DNA of 64,000 bases from Aquabacterium lacunae (GCF_004310865.1 NZ_SIXI01000003.1:62001-126000), one strand, 5' to 3'. Shown: positions 26,876-36,937, counted from the first letter of the stretch. Notes: generated by a model from the sequence alone, not told the origin. Translations and numbers: made by a program.

Positions 26876-27499
26876 ATGGCCGGCCCCACCATCGACTTCT
26901 GGCAAGCACGCTTCGAAACCGGCCAGACCGGCTGGGACCGTGGCGGCCCTCACCCCCGTCTGCTGGCCTGGATCGCGCAGGGGTTGCCAGCAGGCTCGCG
27001 GGTGGCGGTGCCGGGCTGCGGCCGGGGCTGGGAAGTGGTGGCGCTGGCCCATGCCGGCCTGGATGTGACGGGGCTGGACTACACGCCCGCCGCTGTGGCT
27101 GAAGCCCAGGACAATCTGGCCCAGGCACTGGGCAGCACCCCCGCCCACGCGCGGATCGAGCGGGCCGATGTGCTCACGCACCAGCCGGCCAGGCCCTACG
27201 ACGCGGTGCACGAGCAGACCTGCCTGTGCGCCCTGCACCCCGACCACTGGGTGGCCTACGCGGCACAGTTGCACCGCTGGCTGCGACCCGGCGGCACGCT
27301 GCATGCCCTGTTCATGCAGGCACCACGCGAGGCGGCCCTGCAGCAAGGCCGCATCGAAGGCCCGCCTTACCACTGCGACATCAACGCCATGCGGGCGCTG
27401 TTCCCCGACTCGCTGTGGGTGTGGCCGGCTCCGCCTTATGCGGCGGAGCCCCACCCCAACGGCATGCACGAGCTGGTGGTGCCCCTGATCCGGCGCTGA
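26876..27499 (+). CDS. TPMT-family SAM-dependent methyltransferase
   Basis: A 207-residue protein of the thiopurine S-methyltransferase family. Hallmarks are FWQARFETGQTGWDRGGPHP near the N-terminus, the SAM motif VAVPGCGRGWEVVALA and the ALHPDHWVAYAAQL region. Bacterial members methylate thiols, or selenium/tellurium compounds. It is divergent from ridA. Its stop codon lies inside the first copy of an 11-bp tandem repeat. Confidence 0.87.
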   Translation: MAGPTIDFWQARFETGQTGWDRGGPHPRLLAWIAQGLPAGSRVAVPGCGRGWEVVALAHAGLDVTGLDYTPAAVAEAQDNLAQALGSTPAHARIERADVLTHQPARPYDAVHEQTCLCALHPDHWVAYAAQLHRWLRPGGTLHALFMQAPREAALQQGRIEGPPYHCDINAMRALFPDSLWVWPAPPYAAEPHPNGMHELVVPLIRR

Positions 27500-27539
27500 T
27501 CCGGCGCTGATCCGGCGCTGATCCGGCGCTGATCCGGCG
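27487..27539. repeat. 11-bp tandem repeat over the methyltransferase stop codon
   Basis: The unit GATCCGGCGCT occurs four times without change from 27487 to 27530, followed by GATCCGGCG. The first TGA made by the repeat is the methyltransferase stop. Because the period is 11, the TGA of successive units falls in all three frames. The repeat fills the gap to the convergent flavin reductase gene. Confidence 0.9.
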
Positions 27540-27542
27540 GCC

Positions 27543-28211
27543 TCAGGTGCTGCCGGGCCGGCTCATGTGGAAGTGGCCGCCCGGGCTCAAGGTGAAGTAA
27601 TCACCCCCACCGCCGCCCCGCAGCACGGGCTGGGCCGACAGCGTGTGAAAGCGCCCGTCGGCCAGGGTGCTGCGGTGCAGGTGCACGCACACCACCTCGC
27701 CCAGCACCAGCCAGGTGGGCAGGGTGTCACCCTGGGCGGTCTGCAAGGGCACGATCTGCGTGACCCGGCACTCGAACTGCGCAGGGCTGAGCGCCACACG
27801 CCGCGCCTGCACATGGCGCGCAGGCAGCCAGTCCAGGCTGGCCAGCGCGAACTCGTCCACCTCGGGCGGCACGGCCGCGCAGCTGGTGTTCATGGCCTGG
27901 GCCAGCGGTTCACTCACCACGTTCCACACGAACTCGCCTGTGCGCTCGATGTTGCGCAGCGTGTCTTTCCGGCCCAGGCTGGCAAAACCCACGATGGGCG
28001 GCACGTAGTTGAAGGCGTTGCAGAAGCTGTAGGGCGCCAGGTTGTGGTGCCCCTGCCCGTCGTGCGTGGCGATCCAGCCGATCGGTCGCGGGGCGACGAT
28101 GGCATTGAACGGGTCATGGGCCAGACCATGGCCCAGGCGGGGTTCGTACACATGCCAGTCAGAGGCCTGTGCGCCGACACCGCTCATGGGGGCGTCCATC
28201 GGGTCACCCAT
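27543..28211 (-). CDS. flavin reductase-like FMN-binding protein
   Basis: A protein of 222 residues with the split-barrel flavin reductase-like domain: FNAIVAPRPIGWIATHDGQGHHNLAPYSFCNAFNY is typical, followed by PPIVGFASLGRKDTLRNIERTGEFVWNVV. Members reduce FMN with NAD(P)H or bind flavin without known partner. Its start codon overlaps the preceding leftward gene by 8 bases, so they are translationally coupled. No monooxygenase partner lies beside it. Confidence 0.83.
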   Translation of the reverse strand: MGDPMDAPMSGVGAQASDWHVYEPRLGHGLAHDPFNAIVAPRPIGWIATHDGQGHHNLAPYSFCNAFNYVPPIVGFASLGRKDTLRNIERTGEFVWNVVSEPLAQAMNTSCAAVPPEVDEFALASLDWLPARHVQARRVALSPAQFECRVTQIVPLQTAQGDTLPTWLVLGEVVCVHLHRSTLADGRFHTLSAQPVLRGGGGGDYFTLSPGGHFHMSRPGST

Positions 28212-29016
28212 GGCCAGCCCCGAGCGTGCCAGGCGACCGGTACAGCACGGCGGCTGCATCGATGCGCTGCGCCATGGGCACCTGCGGGTCCTTCATCACC
28301 GCCAGCAGGAACTGCCGCGCGGCATCGCGGGCCTGGGTGTCCGATGCGCAGGCCGCCGCGGGCGTTGTGGCGTGCACGGCGGGCTCTCCAGGGTCTGCGG
28401 GGTCTGCGGTGCCAAGGCCGGGTTGCGGCTCTGGCTCGTGCTCAAGGGCCAGCACGGCCTCGAAGGCCCGAGGCTCGATGCGCGCCACCCGGGCCAGCAG
28501 GTCGGCCTGCCCTTCCGGGCTGGGTGGCAGGTCCAGCCAGGGGCTGCCTTCGAACACGGGCGCCAGGTCGCGCGCCACAAAGGCCGACCACACGTCACCG
28601 CCGGGCTGCGGGGCCGGAATGGCCGCCGGCACGGTCCCCGGGCCGGGCCAGGCGTTAGCAGCTGCGCTCACCGGCCTCAAGCGCTCGGCCGGCAAGGCCT
28701 GGGGCAACAGGGTGTGCAACAGCGTGCGCAAGGCCAGGGCACGGCGCGCGGCCGGTACAGCCGCCTCCAGCGACCACCACAGCTGGTACCCCTGCTGACC
28801 ATCGATCGCGATGGCCGCTGCAGGCCAGTGCCATTCGTCTTGAGCGGCCGCCCACACCAGGGCCACATCGCTCCAGGGCACCTCGCGCCCGAAGCTCAGC
28901 ACCAGCGCCCGGCCCGGTGTGTACAGGCGCGTCCATTCGGCCAGCAAGCGCCCAGCCAAGCCCTCGGGCGGCGCTGGCTCGGGGGGGCTTTCCACAGGAA
29001 GCATCTCGTGTGTCAT
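28204..29016 (-). CDS. hypothetical protein
   Basis: A 270-residue alanine/proline-rich protein of no family I recognise. Tryptophan-rich segments appear (SDVALVWAAAQDEWHWP, GYQLWWSLEAAVPAARRALALRTLLHTLLP), and the C-terminal 40 residues (DAARQFLLAVMKDPQVPMAQRIDAAAVLY) look like a helical repeat used in DNA-packaging terminase small-subunit-like sequences, though I would not call it that. The start at 29016 (MTHEMLPV) is uncertain. It overlaps the flavin reductase gene by 8 bases. Confidence 0.55.
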   Translation of the reverse strand: MTHEMLPVESPPEPAPPEGLAGRLLAEWTRLYTPGRALVLSFGREVPWSDVALVWAAAQDEWHWPAAAIAIDGQQGYQLWWSLEAAVPAARRALALRTLLHTLLPQALPAERLRPVSAAANAWPGPGTVPAAIPAPQPGGDVWSAFVARDLAPVFEGSPWLDLPPSPEGQADLLARVARIEPRAFEAVLALEHEPEPQPGLGTADPADPGEPAVHATTPAAACASDTQARDAARQFLLAVMKDPQVPMAQRIDAAAVLYRSPGTLGAGHG

Positions 29017-29251
29017 GCCGTGCACTCTACGCGCTTCCCAAGGCCGCCACGACCTCAGGGGACAAGGCCATGCGAGCGGCGTCGGCAGGCGCCTCAGCGG
29101 CGGGCACGATCACGCACCCGAAGCACGCACAACCACCCCACGGTCAACGATGATCGATACAACACATGACGCCTCCTGCCAAGGGTCTGACCCAATGTGC
29201 GACACCCGAATTAAGTAGAGATCATTACCGTTTCCAACAAGAGGAGACGAC

Positions 29252-31288
29252 ATGAAACGATTCCGGTTTCTCGCCTCGGGCCTGAGCATGGCCTGCGCCG
29301 CCACCCTGCTGTCCTGGGGCACGGCCGCCCTGGCCCAGACCACCACGCTGGGCACCCGCAACAGCCTGAGCCAGCCCAACCCGGCGCTGGCGCCCACGGC
29401 CCAGCAGCGCTGGACGGCCTACAGCCGCGCCGAGAACCACCCGAACGCCGTCTCCCTGCCCCTGGAATTCATCACGCTCAAGTCGGGCAAGAAGATGGCC
29501 GTGCGCGTGTCGGTGCCGGCCGACTGGCTGGGCCGCCCGGTCAAGGGCAAGTTCCCCGCCATCCTCACCCAGACCGCCTACCGCATCGACGTGGGGCAGA
29601 TTCTGGGCAATGTGGCCAGCAAGGACACCACCTTGCTGATCGGTGGCCTGGACAAGTTCATGATCCAGCGCGGCTACATCTCGGTGGCCGTGGACGTGTG
29701 GGGCACCGGCATGACCGGTGGCGTGACCGCCCTGATCGGCGAAGAAGAGCAGGCGGCCTACCAGGAAGCGCTCGACTGGGTGACCCGCCAGCCCTGGTAC
29801 AACGGCAAGGTGGGCCTGGCCGGCACCTCGTACCTGGGCATCACCTCGCTGCTCACCGCCAGCAAGGGCCACCCGGCCGTGCAGGCCGTGTTTGCCGAGG
29901 TGCCCATGGGCGACCCCTTCCGCGGCACGGTGGGCACGGGCGGCCTGCTCAACCCCCTGTTCCTGGGCAAGTGGCTCACCCTCACGCAAGCCCTGTCGGT
30001 GCAGAACGGACCGGCCGCCTTGCTGCACCCCTGGTACGCCAGCACCATCAACGCGGCCACGCGCGACCACGAAGCGGCCATCGACCGCTTCTACAACCCC
30101 ACCTGGGACGCCGGCACGCAAGGCCAGGTGGGCATTGCCACCGACGACGGCACCTTCTGGTCGGTGCGCTCCCCGCTGGAAGTGGCCGCCCAGATCAAGG
30201 CGCCCACCTTCATCGTGGGCTCGAACCTCGACATCTTCCAGCGCGACGAGCCCCTGCTGTACGAACAGCTCAAGAACCGGGTGGACACCAAGCTGCTGAT
30301 CGTGCCGGGCGCCCACCTGCAGGCGGTGCTCAATGCGCAGAAGGACACCACGGCGCAAGGCGGTGCACCAGGCTCATCGGCCCTGCTGCTGCAGTGGTTC
30401 GACCAGTACCTCAAGGGCATCGACACCGGCGTGAAGGCCATGCCGCGCGTCACGCAATTTGTCGACGGCTACGGCACGGACAGCAGCCCGCGCTTTGCCA
30501 CCGCAGCCGACTGGCCGCACCCGCAAATGAGCCCGCAGCGCTGGTACCTGCGCGCCGACCACCGCCTCAGCACGCAGGCGCCACAGGGCATGGAGGCCAA
30601 CCACGCCATCCCTGAACCCGCCGCGCCCAAGGTGTCTCGCAGCCAGCTGGGCAATTTGTGGAGCGGCAAGGTCGAGATCAACGACGGCAGCGACTGCTCG
30701 AACAGCCACGTGCAGTGGACCCTGGGCATGGCCAGCCTGCTGGGCAGCAAGCCCTGCTACACCGACAGCCGCACCGTGGAGGCCGCACAGCAGGCCGTGG
30801 TGTACGAGACCGAGCCCCTCGCGCAAGACCTCTACCTCAATGGCCCCATCCAGGCCGATGTGTGGATGTCGGCCACCCGCTCGCAGGCGGCCCTGTCGGT
30901 GCGTGTGGACGTGGTGGACGCCACCGGCAAGGCCCGCACGATCACGCATGGGCTGATGTCGGCGGCCTATCGCGCGGTCGATGCCAGCCGTTCGCGCCAG
31001 GTGCAGGGCGTGATGATCCAGCCCTGGCACCCCTTCACGGCCGCCTCGTCGCAACCGCTGCAGGCCGGCCAGCCCGTGCTGGTGCCCGTGGAAGTGTTCC
31101 CCACCGCCGCACTGGTCAAGGCTGGCCAGAAGCTGCGCGTGGCCATCAGCGCCAGCAACCAGGCGCAGGGCGTGTGGACGCTCGACCGCCAGACCCAGGC
31201 CGACGGCAATGTCAGCACGATCTACAGCGACGTGCTGCGCCCCTCCAGCATCGTGCTGCCGGTGGTGCCCCGCCAGGCGCTGAACTGA
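29252..31288 (+). CDS. CocE/NonD-family hydrolase, secreted
   Basis: A 678-residue serine hydrolase of the peptidase S15 / cocaine-esterase family. A signal peptide ends about AALAQ (residue 29). The alpha/beta-hydrolase part has the nucleophile motif GLAGTSYLGITS (~190) and YISVAVDVWGTGMTGG, with D and H expected near IFQRDEP and PGAHLQAV. A C-terminal jelly-roll domain (~460-678, DLYLNGPIQADVWMSATRS) completes the family layout. GAGGAGA precedes the ATG. Members cleave esters or X-Pro peptides; the substrate here is unknown. Confidence 0.87.
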   Translation: MKRFRFLASGLSMACAATLLSWGTAALAQTTTLGTRNSLSQPNPALAPTAQQRWTAYSRAENHPNAVSLPLEFITLKSGKKMAVRVSVPADWLGRPVKGKFPAILTQTAYRIDVGQILGNVASKDTTLLIGGLDKFMIQRGYISVAVDVWGTGMTGGVTALIGEEEQAAYQEALDWVTRQPWYNGKVGLAGTSYLGITSLLTASKGHPAVQAVFAEVPMGDPFRGTVGTGGLLNPLFLGKWLTLTQALSVQNGPAALLHPWYASTINAATRDHEAAIDRFYNPTWDAGTQGQVGIATDDGTFWSVRSPLEVAAQIKAPTFIVGSNLDIFQRDEPLLYEQLKNRVDTKLLIVPGAHLQAVLNAQKDTTAQGGAPGSSALLLQWFDQYLKGIDTGVKAMPRVTQFVDGYGTDSSPRFATAADWPHPQMSPQRWYLRADHRLSTQAPQGMEANHAIPEPAAPKVSRSQLGNLWSGKVEINDGSDCSNSHVQWTLGMASLLGSKPCYTDSRTVEAAQQAVVYETEPLAQDLYLNGPIQADVWMSATRSQAALSVRVDVVDATGKARTITHGLMSAAYRAVDASRSRQVQGVMIQPWHPFTAASSQPLQAGQPVLVPVEVFPTAALVKAGQKLRVAISASNQAQGVWTLDRQTQADGNVSTIYSDVLRPSSIVLPVVPRQALN

Positions 31289-31303
31289 TGGGCGGGCGGC
31301 GGC

Positions 31304-33658
31304 TCAGCGAGGGCCGCTGCCTTTCCAGCGCCGCAGCAGCAACGCATTGCTGACCACGCTGACACTGCTGAAGGCCATGGCCGCACCGGCCATGACCGGG
31401 CTCAGCATGCCGAGTGCGGCCAATGGAATGCCCAGCACGTTGTAGGCAAAGGCCCAGAACAGGCCTTGCCTGATCTTCTGGTGCGTGCGCCGCGAGATGT
31501 CGATGGCATCGGCCACCAGGCGCACATCGCCACGCATCAGGGTGATGCCGGCGGCCTCCATGGCCACGTCGGTGCCGGTGGACATGCTCAGGCCCACGTC
31601 GGCGGCCACCAGGCTGGGGGCATCGTTCAGGCCGTCACCCACCATGGCCACCACCTGCCCCTGTTGCCGCAAGGCGGTGATGACATCGGCCTTGTCACCG
31701 GGCAGCAGCTCGGCCTGCACCTCGTCCAGCCCCAGCTGGCGGCCCACGGCCAGGCCACTGCCCCGGTTGTCACCCGTGAGCATCACGGTGCGCAGGCCCA
31801 GTGCCTTGAGACGGGCCACGGCGTCGGCGGCTTCAGGCTTGAGTGCATCACCAAAGGCCAGCAGACCGATCACCTCGGGCGGCGCGCTGGACATGGCGCT
31901 GTCACTGGCGCCTGGCTGGCCCGTGCGGCGCACCAGCCACGACACGCTGCAGCCCTCGGCCTGCCACGCCTCGGCCAGGGCGGCCAGCGGGCCCGGCTCG
32001 GCCTGCAGTTCGCGCAGCCAGCGGGCACTGCCCAGGCCCCACCAGGCGCGTTGACCCTGCACCGTGGCCAGGCCCTGCACGCCTCGCCCTGGCACGGCCT
32101 GCCCGTCGTCCAGCGGCGGCACCTCGGTGTGCTGCGCCTGGGCACGGGTGCGCACGGCCCGGGCCAACGGGTGGTCGCTGTGCTGCTGCAAGGCAGCTGC
32201 GGCCTGCAGCACCTCGCCCTCGTCATGGCCGGCCGCGGCCGCCAGATGCACCACCGCCGGCTGGCCCACCGTGAGGGTGCCGGTCTTGTCGAAGGCCACC
32301 GTGGTCACGCGGTGGGCCTGCTCCAGCGCCGCCACGTCCTTGATGAGGATGCCCTGGCGGGCGGCCGCCCCGGTGCCCACCATGATGGCGGTGGGCGTGG
32401 CCAGGCCCAGCGCACAGGGGCACGCGATCACCATGACCGTGACGGCATGGATGAGCGCGGCCTCCAGCCCGGCACCCTGCCAGGCCCAGGCCAGGCCGGT
32501 CAGCACGGCCACACCCAGCACCACCGGCACGAACACGGCGCTGACCTGATCGACCAGGCGCTGGATGGGTGCCTTGGCCATCTGTGCGTTCTCGACCATG
32601 CGGATGATGCGCGCCAGCGTGGTCTCGGCCCCCACGGAATCGGTGCGCACCACCAGCACGCCCTCGCCGTTGATGGCGCCGCCCGTGACATGGGCGCCCA
32701 CCTCGCGCAGCACCGGCAGGCTCTCGCCGGTGATCAGGGACTCATCGACGTGGCTGCGGCCCTCCAGCACGCGGCCATCGACCGGCAGGCGCTCACCGGG
32801 GCGCACCACCACCACATCGCCCACGGCCACCTGGGCCACCGGCACCTCCAGTTCCTGCGCAGCGGCACCGGTGCCCACGCGCACGCGGGCCAGCCCCGGG
32901 CGCAAGGCCTGCAGCGCACGGATGGCGTCGGTGGTCTGACGCCGGGCTCGGGCCTCCAGCCACTTGCCCAGCAGCACCAGCGTGATCACCGAGGCCGAGG
33001 CCTCGAAGTACAGGTGGAGCGCTCCCCCATGGGCGCCATGGCCCGGGTGCCCTGCCTGCTGCGCCTGCCCGTGCCGCCACCACAGCCACAGCGACAGCCC
33101 GTAGGCGGCCAAGGTGCCCAGCGACACCAGCAGGTCCATGTTGCCGCTGCCGTTGCGCAGCGCCTTGAAGCCCGCCACATGAAACCGCAGCCCGAAGCCC
33201 AGCAGCACCGGCGTGGCCAGCACGAACTGCCACCACGGCGAAGGCATCCAGTGCAGGCCCAGAGGCCACAGCAGCATGGGCCCCACCATGGGCAGGGTCA
33301 GCAAGGCGCTGGCCAGCACGGGAGCCCATTCGGGCCAGCCGGGGCCCGGTGTCGCGGCCGAACCGGCCGCATCGGCCGCATCGGCACCGAGCTCATCCGG
33401 CACCACGCGCGCTTCGTAGCCGGCCTTGACCACGGCCGCGGCCAGGGTGGCGAAACTCACCCCCGCAGTGGCCTGCACCTGGGCCCGCTCGGTGGCCGGG
33501 TTCACCGAAGCACTCTGCACCCCGGGCACCTTCTTGAGCGCCTTCTCCACACGGGCCACGCAAGCGGTGCAGGTCATGCCGCCGATCTGCAGCTGCAGGG
33601 TGTGGAGGTCGGCCGATGCGGACCCATCCGGCGAAGAGGCTGTGGCGGTGTGGCTCAT
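31304..33658 (-). CDS. copA: copper-exporting P1B-type ATPase
   Basis: A 784-residue Cu(I) pump of the inner membrane. One N-terminal heavy-metal-associated domain has [12 protein letters not shown] (~26-37). Eight membrane helices follow, with the CPC metal site in [13 protein letters not shown], the phosphorylation motif DKTGTLTVG, the HP motif SDHPLA and hinge [11 protein letters not shown] histidine-rich loop [12 protein letters not shown] lies between early membrane helices. The start at 33658 is preferred over 33682. It is 57 bases downstream of a Crp/Fnr regulator on the same strand and may be in its operon. Confidence 0.93.
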   Translation of the reverse strand: MSHTATASSPDGSASADLHTLQLQIGGMTCTACVARVEKALKKVPGVQSASVNPATERAQVQATAGVSFATLAAAVVKAGYEARVVPDELGADAADAAGSAATPGPGWPEWAPVLASALLTLPMVGPMLLWPLGLHWMPSPWWQFVLATPVLLGFGLRFHVAGFKALRNGSGNMDLLVSLGTLAAYGLSLWLWWRHGQAQQAGHPGHGAHGGALHLYFEASASVITLVLLGKWLEARARRQTTDAIRALQALRPGLARVRVGTGAAAQELEVPVAQVAVGDVVVVRPGERLPVDGRVLEGRSHVDESLITGESLPVLREVGAHVTGGAINGEGVLVVRTDSVGAETTLARIIRMVENAQMAKAPIQRLVDQVSAVFVPVVLGVAVLTGLAWAWQGAGLEAALIHAVTVMVIACPCALGLATPTAIMVGTGAAARQGILIKDVAALEQAHRVTTVAFDKTGTLTVGQPAVVHLAAAAGHDEGEVLQAAAALQQHSDHPLARAVRTRAQAQHTEVPPLDDGQAVPGRGVQGLATVQGQRAWWGLGSARWLRELQAEPGPLAALAEAWQAEGCSVSWLVRRTGQPGASDSAMSSAPPEVIGLLAFGDALKPEAADAVARLKALGLRTVMLTGDNRGSGLAVGRQLGLDEVQAELLPGDKADVITALRQQGQVVAMVGDGLNDAPSLVAADVGLSMSTGTDVAMEAAGITLMRGDVRLVADAIDISRRTHQKIRQGLFWAFAYNVLGIPLAALGMLSPVMAGAAMAFSSVSVVSNALLLRRWKGSGPR

Positions 33659-33714
33659 GGGCCGAGTGTGCCGCATGCCCATGCAAGGCGCATGGAGCCA
33701 GCGCAGTGGCCCTG

Positions 33715-34410
33715 TCAGCGACGATCCGGTCGCGACAGGCCCTGCAGGTCCAGGATCTCGACCCCACCCCGCAAACGGCGGATCAACCCCTCGGCCTCCA
33801 GCGTCTTGAGCGACTGGTTGACGGTCTGCCGCGTCAGGGCCAGCATCAGCCCCAGCTGCTCCTGCGACACCTGCACCACACGGTGGCTCTGCCCGGCCAA
33901 TGCACCATGCCCTGTGGCCATGACGGCCAGGCGGCGCGCCACACGGGCTGTCGCCGACAGCAGGGCTGTCTCTTCCAGCCCGCGGAACAGCTCGCGCAGC
34001 TTGCGCGTCAGCAGCCGACCCAGGTGCGGCCAGTGCGCAGGCTCGGCCTGCAACAGGGCCACCAAAGGGCCTTGTGGGATCTGCATCAGCAGGGCATCGG
34101 TTTCGGCCCAGGCATCGTGTGTGCGGGGTTCGTGGTCGAACAGGGCGATCTCGCCGAACCAGTGGGGTGGCTCCAGCAGGGCCAGCAGCACCTCGTCACC
34201 GTCATGCGAAATGCCCGTGATGCGCACCGCGCCGCGGCACACCAGGTACAGGCCGTCGGGCGCATCACCGCGGGCGAACAGGCGCTGCCCGGCCGACAGG
34301 CTGCGCGGCACCGCCATGGCCTGCAAGGCCTGCCGCAAGCCGGGCGGCAGCGAGGCCCACCAGGCATCGGCTTTCGGGCCAGGCCAGACATTCGTCACGT
34401 CACCGTTCAT
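33715..34410 (-). CDS. Crp/Fnr-family transcriptional regulator
   Basis: A 231-residue regulator with an N-terminal cyclic-nucleotide-binding-like domain ([32 protein letters not shown]) and a C-terminal winged helix ([30 protein letters not shown]). The cysteine set of true Fnr oxygen sensors is absent. The effector is unknown. It reads toward copA and is divergent from the DUF962 gene. Confidence 0.9.
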   Translation of the reverse strand: MNGDVTNVWPGPKADAWWASLPPGLRQALQAMAVPRSLSAGQRLFARGDAPDGLYLVCRGAVRITGISHDGDEVLLALLEPPHWFGEIALFDHEPRTHDAWAETDALLMQIPQGPLVALLQAEPAHWPHLGRLLTRKLRELFRGLEETALLSATARVARRLAVMATGHGALAGQSHRVVQVSQEQLGLMLALTRQTVNQSLKTLEAEGLIRRLRGGVEILDLQGLSRPDRR

Positions 34411-34446
34411 CAGGGATGTCCCTCAGGGGCAGGGCGGGTCTTGTGT

Positions 34447-34463
34447 CGGGTGGCTGACACCCG
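34447..34463. promoter_or_regulatory. inverted repeat in the Crp/Fnr promoter region
   Basis: CGGGTG-GCTGA-CACCCG is a perfect 6-bp inverted repeat in the 127-bp gap between the divergent Crp/Fnr and DUF962 genes. It does not resemble a TTGAT-N4-ATCAA Fnr box. It may be an operator or chance in GC-rich sequence. Confidence 0.3.
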
Positions 34464-34537
34464 CATCATGCAGATCAGGGGAGGATCATGCCATCGCGCT
34501 GCCCTGCAGCCGCACCACCTTGCGTCTGGAGCCCTCC

Positions 34538-35083
34538 ATGAAGTCCCTGCACGACCAGCTGGCCAACTACGCCGCCTACCACCGCGACGCCCGCAACATC
34601 GCCACGCATTTCGTGGGCATCCCCATGATCGTGCTGGCCGTGGTGACCCTGCTGTCACGCCCCTGGGTGGCCGTGGCCATGCCCGGCAGCACCCACACCC
34701 TGGCCCTGAGCCCGGCCCTGCTGTGCGCACTGGCCAGCGCGGCGTACTACCTGCGGCTGGACCTGCGCCTGGGGCTGTTGATGAGCCTGCTGCTGGCCGC
34801 GGCCCTGCAGGTGGGCCACCAGCTGACGGTGCTGCCCACCGGGGCATGGCTGGGCTGGGGCCTGGGGCTGTTCTTCGTGGGCTGGGTGTTCCAGTTCGTG
34901 GGCCACTACTGGGAGGGCCGCAAGCCGGCCTTTGTCGACGACCTGATCGGCCTGATCATCGGCCCGCTGTTCGTGGTCACCGAAGCGCTGTTCATGCTCG
35001 GGCTGCTGCCCACGCTCCGCCAGCGCATCGAAGCCCAGGTCGGGCCCGTGCGCCGTGGCGGTTCGTCGGCGCTCAGCGCTTGA
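34538..35083 (+). CDS. DUF962 / Mpo1-like membrane protein
   Basis: A 181-residue membrane protein of the DUF962 (YGL010w/Mpo1) family, whose yeast member is an iron-dependent dioxygenase that shortens 2-hydroxy fatty acids. The N-terminal segment QLANYAAYHRDARNIATHFVGIP and the later FQFVGHYWEGRKPAFVDD, with conserved histidines, are typical; four membrane segments lie between and after them. Its 3' end overlaps the convergent SDR gene by 11 bases. Neighbouring lipid-type dehydrogenases would fit fatty-acid metabolism. Confidence 0.85.
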   Translation: MKSLHDQLANYAAYHRDARNIATHFVGIPMIVLAVVTLLSRPWVAVAMPGSTHTLALSPALLCALASAAYYLRLDLRLGLLMSLLLAAALQVGHQLTVLPTGAWLGWGLGLFFVGWVFQFVGHYWEGRKPAFVDDLIGLIIGPLFVVTEALFMLGLLPTLRQRIEAQVGPVRRGGSSALSA

Positions 35084-35909
35084 CCCGGTCCAGCTGAAAC
35101 TTCTTCTGCAGGATGCGGTCGAGGGTGCGCACCGGCACCCATTGCTTGAGGAAAGGCAGCAGGCGGCTCTTCTCGCCCAGGCGGATGATGGGCGGCACAT
35201 CGGCGGCCAGCAGCCGCTCGACCAGCAGGCGCGCAAAGGTGTCGGCCGGCATGGCCTGGCTCTGGCTTTCGTTGGCACGCGCCAGCACCCCGGCCTTGAC
35301 CTCCTGGAAGGGTGAGTCGGGCGCCAGGTGCACCTGGCTGGTGGCGTTCTGCCCGAACGACGACTGGATGCCGCCCGGTTGCACGGTCACGACCTTCACA
35401 CCGAAAGGCCCGACCTCCATGCGCAAGGCGTCAGAGGCCGCATTGAAGGCCGCCTTGCTGGCGCAGTAAGGGCCGGCAAACGGCGTGGTCATCACACCCG
35501 ACACGCTGCTGATGTTGACCACCAGGCCCTGCCTGCGCGCGATCATGCCGGGCAGCACGGCGCGAGCCAGGGCCATGGGTGCAAACAGGTTCACGTCGAA
35601 CTGGCGTTGCCACTCGCTGGCCGGAATGTCCAGCATGGGGCCCATGGCGCCATAGCCGGCGTTGTTCACCAGCGTGTCCACGTGCAGACCTTCGGCCTGC
35701 AGTTGCACCAGCAGCGCCTGAACCGCGGCCGGGTCGGTCACATCGAGCGCTCGCGTGATCAGCCCCTCGGCCTTGAGCGGCGCCAGGGTGTCCAGGCGGC
35801 GCGCGGTGGCACACACCTGCAGGCCGCGGGCATGGAAGGCGCGGGCCAGGGCCTGGCCGATGCCGGAGCCACAACCGGTGATCAGCACCACGGCAGAAGA
35901 CGAACTCAT
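35073..35909 (-). CDS. short-chain dehydrogenase/reductase (SDR)
   Basis: A 278-residue classical SDR. It has the NAD(P)-binding motif TGCGSGIGQALA (~11-22), NNAGYGAMG, and the catalytic S...YCASK set (ISSVSGV, then PYCASKAAF). It overlaps the 3-hydroxyacyl-CoA dehydrogenase-like gene by 4 bases (ATGA), so they are co-translated. It probably oxidises or reduces a hydroxy/keto group on a lipid or aromatic intermediate; the substrate cannot be read from the sequence. Confidence 0.9.
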   Translation of the reverse strand: MSSSSAVVLITGCGSGIGQALARAFHARGLQVCATARRLDTLAPLKAEGLITRALDVTDPAAVQALLVQLQAEGLHVDTLVNNAGYGAMGPMLDIPASEWQRQFDVNLFAPMALARAVLPGMIARRQGLVVNISSVSGVMTTPFAGPYCASKAAFNAASDALRMEVGPFGVKVVTVQPGGIQSSFGQNATSQVHLAPDSPFQEVKAGVLARANESQSQAMPADTFARLLVERLLAADVPPIIRLGEKSRLLPFLKQWVPVRTLDRILQKKFQLDRVKR

Positions 35910-36901
35910 GGGGACTCCTCAGACGACAACTTGGACGAAGGCTCGGCGGCAGGCCGCAAGGCCCGCAACACGGCATTTTGCTGTGCATCGCGTCGGGCCG
36001 ACAGCACCTCGATGCTGTCACGCCCATAGCTGTGCAGCACCTCGTCGGCCAGCGCTTCGCGAGCACCTCGGGTCAGCAGCACCGGACGCAAGCGCATGTG
36101 CAGCCACAGCAACTGCAAGCCACCAGCGAACTGCCGGAAAAAACCCTGGATGCCGCCGGGCCCACCGCCCAGGTGGGCCGACAGGAAAGGCCCACCCACA
36201 GCCCAGCGCGGGCCCAGCGACTGGGTCACGGCCACATCGAGGTCTTCGGCCGACACCACACCCTGGCGCACCAGCGACACGCTTTCGCGGATCACGGCCG
36301 CCTGAATGCGGTTGGCGACAAAACCCGGGATCTCCTTGCGAAGCACCACCACCCGTTTGCCCAGGCTCTCGTAGAACACGCGGGCGCGCTGCAAGATGTC
36401 GGGCGCCGTGCGCTTGCCAGGCACCAGCTCCACCAGCGGGATCAGGTGCGGCGGATTGAACGGATGGGCAATCAGCATGCGCTCCGGGGTGCGCATGCGC
36501 GTGGCCTGCATGCTGGCCGTGATGCCGGAACTGGACGAGGCCAGCACCGCATCGGCACGGCACAGCGACTCCACCTCGGCCCACAGCTGTTGCTTGAAAC
36601 CCAGACGCTCTGGCCCGCATTCCTGCACCCAGTCGGCCAGACGAACGGCCGATGCCAGCGTGGGCTCCACGCGCAAGCGCGGCGTTTCCGGGTCCAGCGA
36701 GAGACCCAGGGCCTCAAGGCTGGGCTGCACCTGTCGCAGCACCTGGCGGACACGCAACTCCACATCAGGTGCCACATCGTGCACGACCACCTGGTGTCCG
36801 TGGGCCAGGAACAAAGCGGCCCAGGAGGCGCCGATCAGTCCCCCACCGATCACCGTGATGCACAGCGATGGTGGCGGCAAGCAAGTGTGATCAACCGGCA
36901 C
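35906..36901 (-). CDS. 3-hydroxyacyl-CoA dehydrogenase family protein
   Basis: A 331-residue NAD-dependent dehydrogenase of the 3HCDH family, similar in layout to L-carnitine and lambda-crystallin-type enzymes. The Rossmann motif VIGGGLIGASWAALF is at ~17-31; ASSSSGI and AHPFNPPHLIPLVELV are the substrate-site segments, and EIPGFVANRIQAAVIRE starts the C-terminal helical domain. It is a stand-alone protein, without the enoyl-CoA hydratase half of FadB. It is divergent from a TetR gene, which probably represses it together with the SDR. Confidence 0.88.
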   Translation of the reverse strand: MPVDHTCLPPPSLCITVIGGGLIGASWAALFLAHGHQVVVHDVAPDVELRVRQVLRQVQPSLEALGLSLDPETPRLRVEPTLASAVRLADWVQECGPERLGFKQQLWAEVESLCRADAVLASSSSGITASMQATRMRTPERMLIAHPFNPPHLIPLVELVPGKRTAPDILQRARVFYESLGKRVVVLRKEIPGFVANRIQAAVIRESVSLVRQGVVSAEDLDVAVTQSLGPRWAVGGPFLSAHLGGGPGGIQGFFRQFAGGLQLLWLHMRLRPVLLTRGAREALADEVLHSYGRDSIEVLSARRDAQQNAVLRALRPAAEPSSKLSSEESP

Positions 36902-36925
36902 AGGCTCTCCCGTCAGGACTGGAAT

Positions 36926-36937
36926 CGATAATTATCG
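36926..36937. promoter_or_regulatory. CGATAATTATCG palindrome, TetR operator candidate
   Basis: A perfect 12-bp palindrome lies 24 bases upstream of the dehydrogenase start codon, in the 111-bp divergent promoter with the TetR gene. A half copy CGATAATT recurs at 37000-37007, 5 bases before the TetR ATG. Two sites placed at the two start points suit autoregulation plus repression. Confidence 0.5.

Noticed and set aside
28919-29218. Small open frame in the gap between the hypothetical gene and the CocE-type hydrolase
   Set aside because: No ribosome site, no recognisable domain, and it overlaps the 5' end of the leftward gene; the composition is like noncoding GC-rich sequence.
31466-35083. 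A very long open frame (over 1200 codons) on the plus strand through copA and the Crp/Fnr gene
   Set aside because: Only its last 181 codons (the DUF962 protein) are real; the rest is antisense to two genes with full family motifs and lacks any domain.
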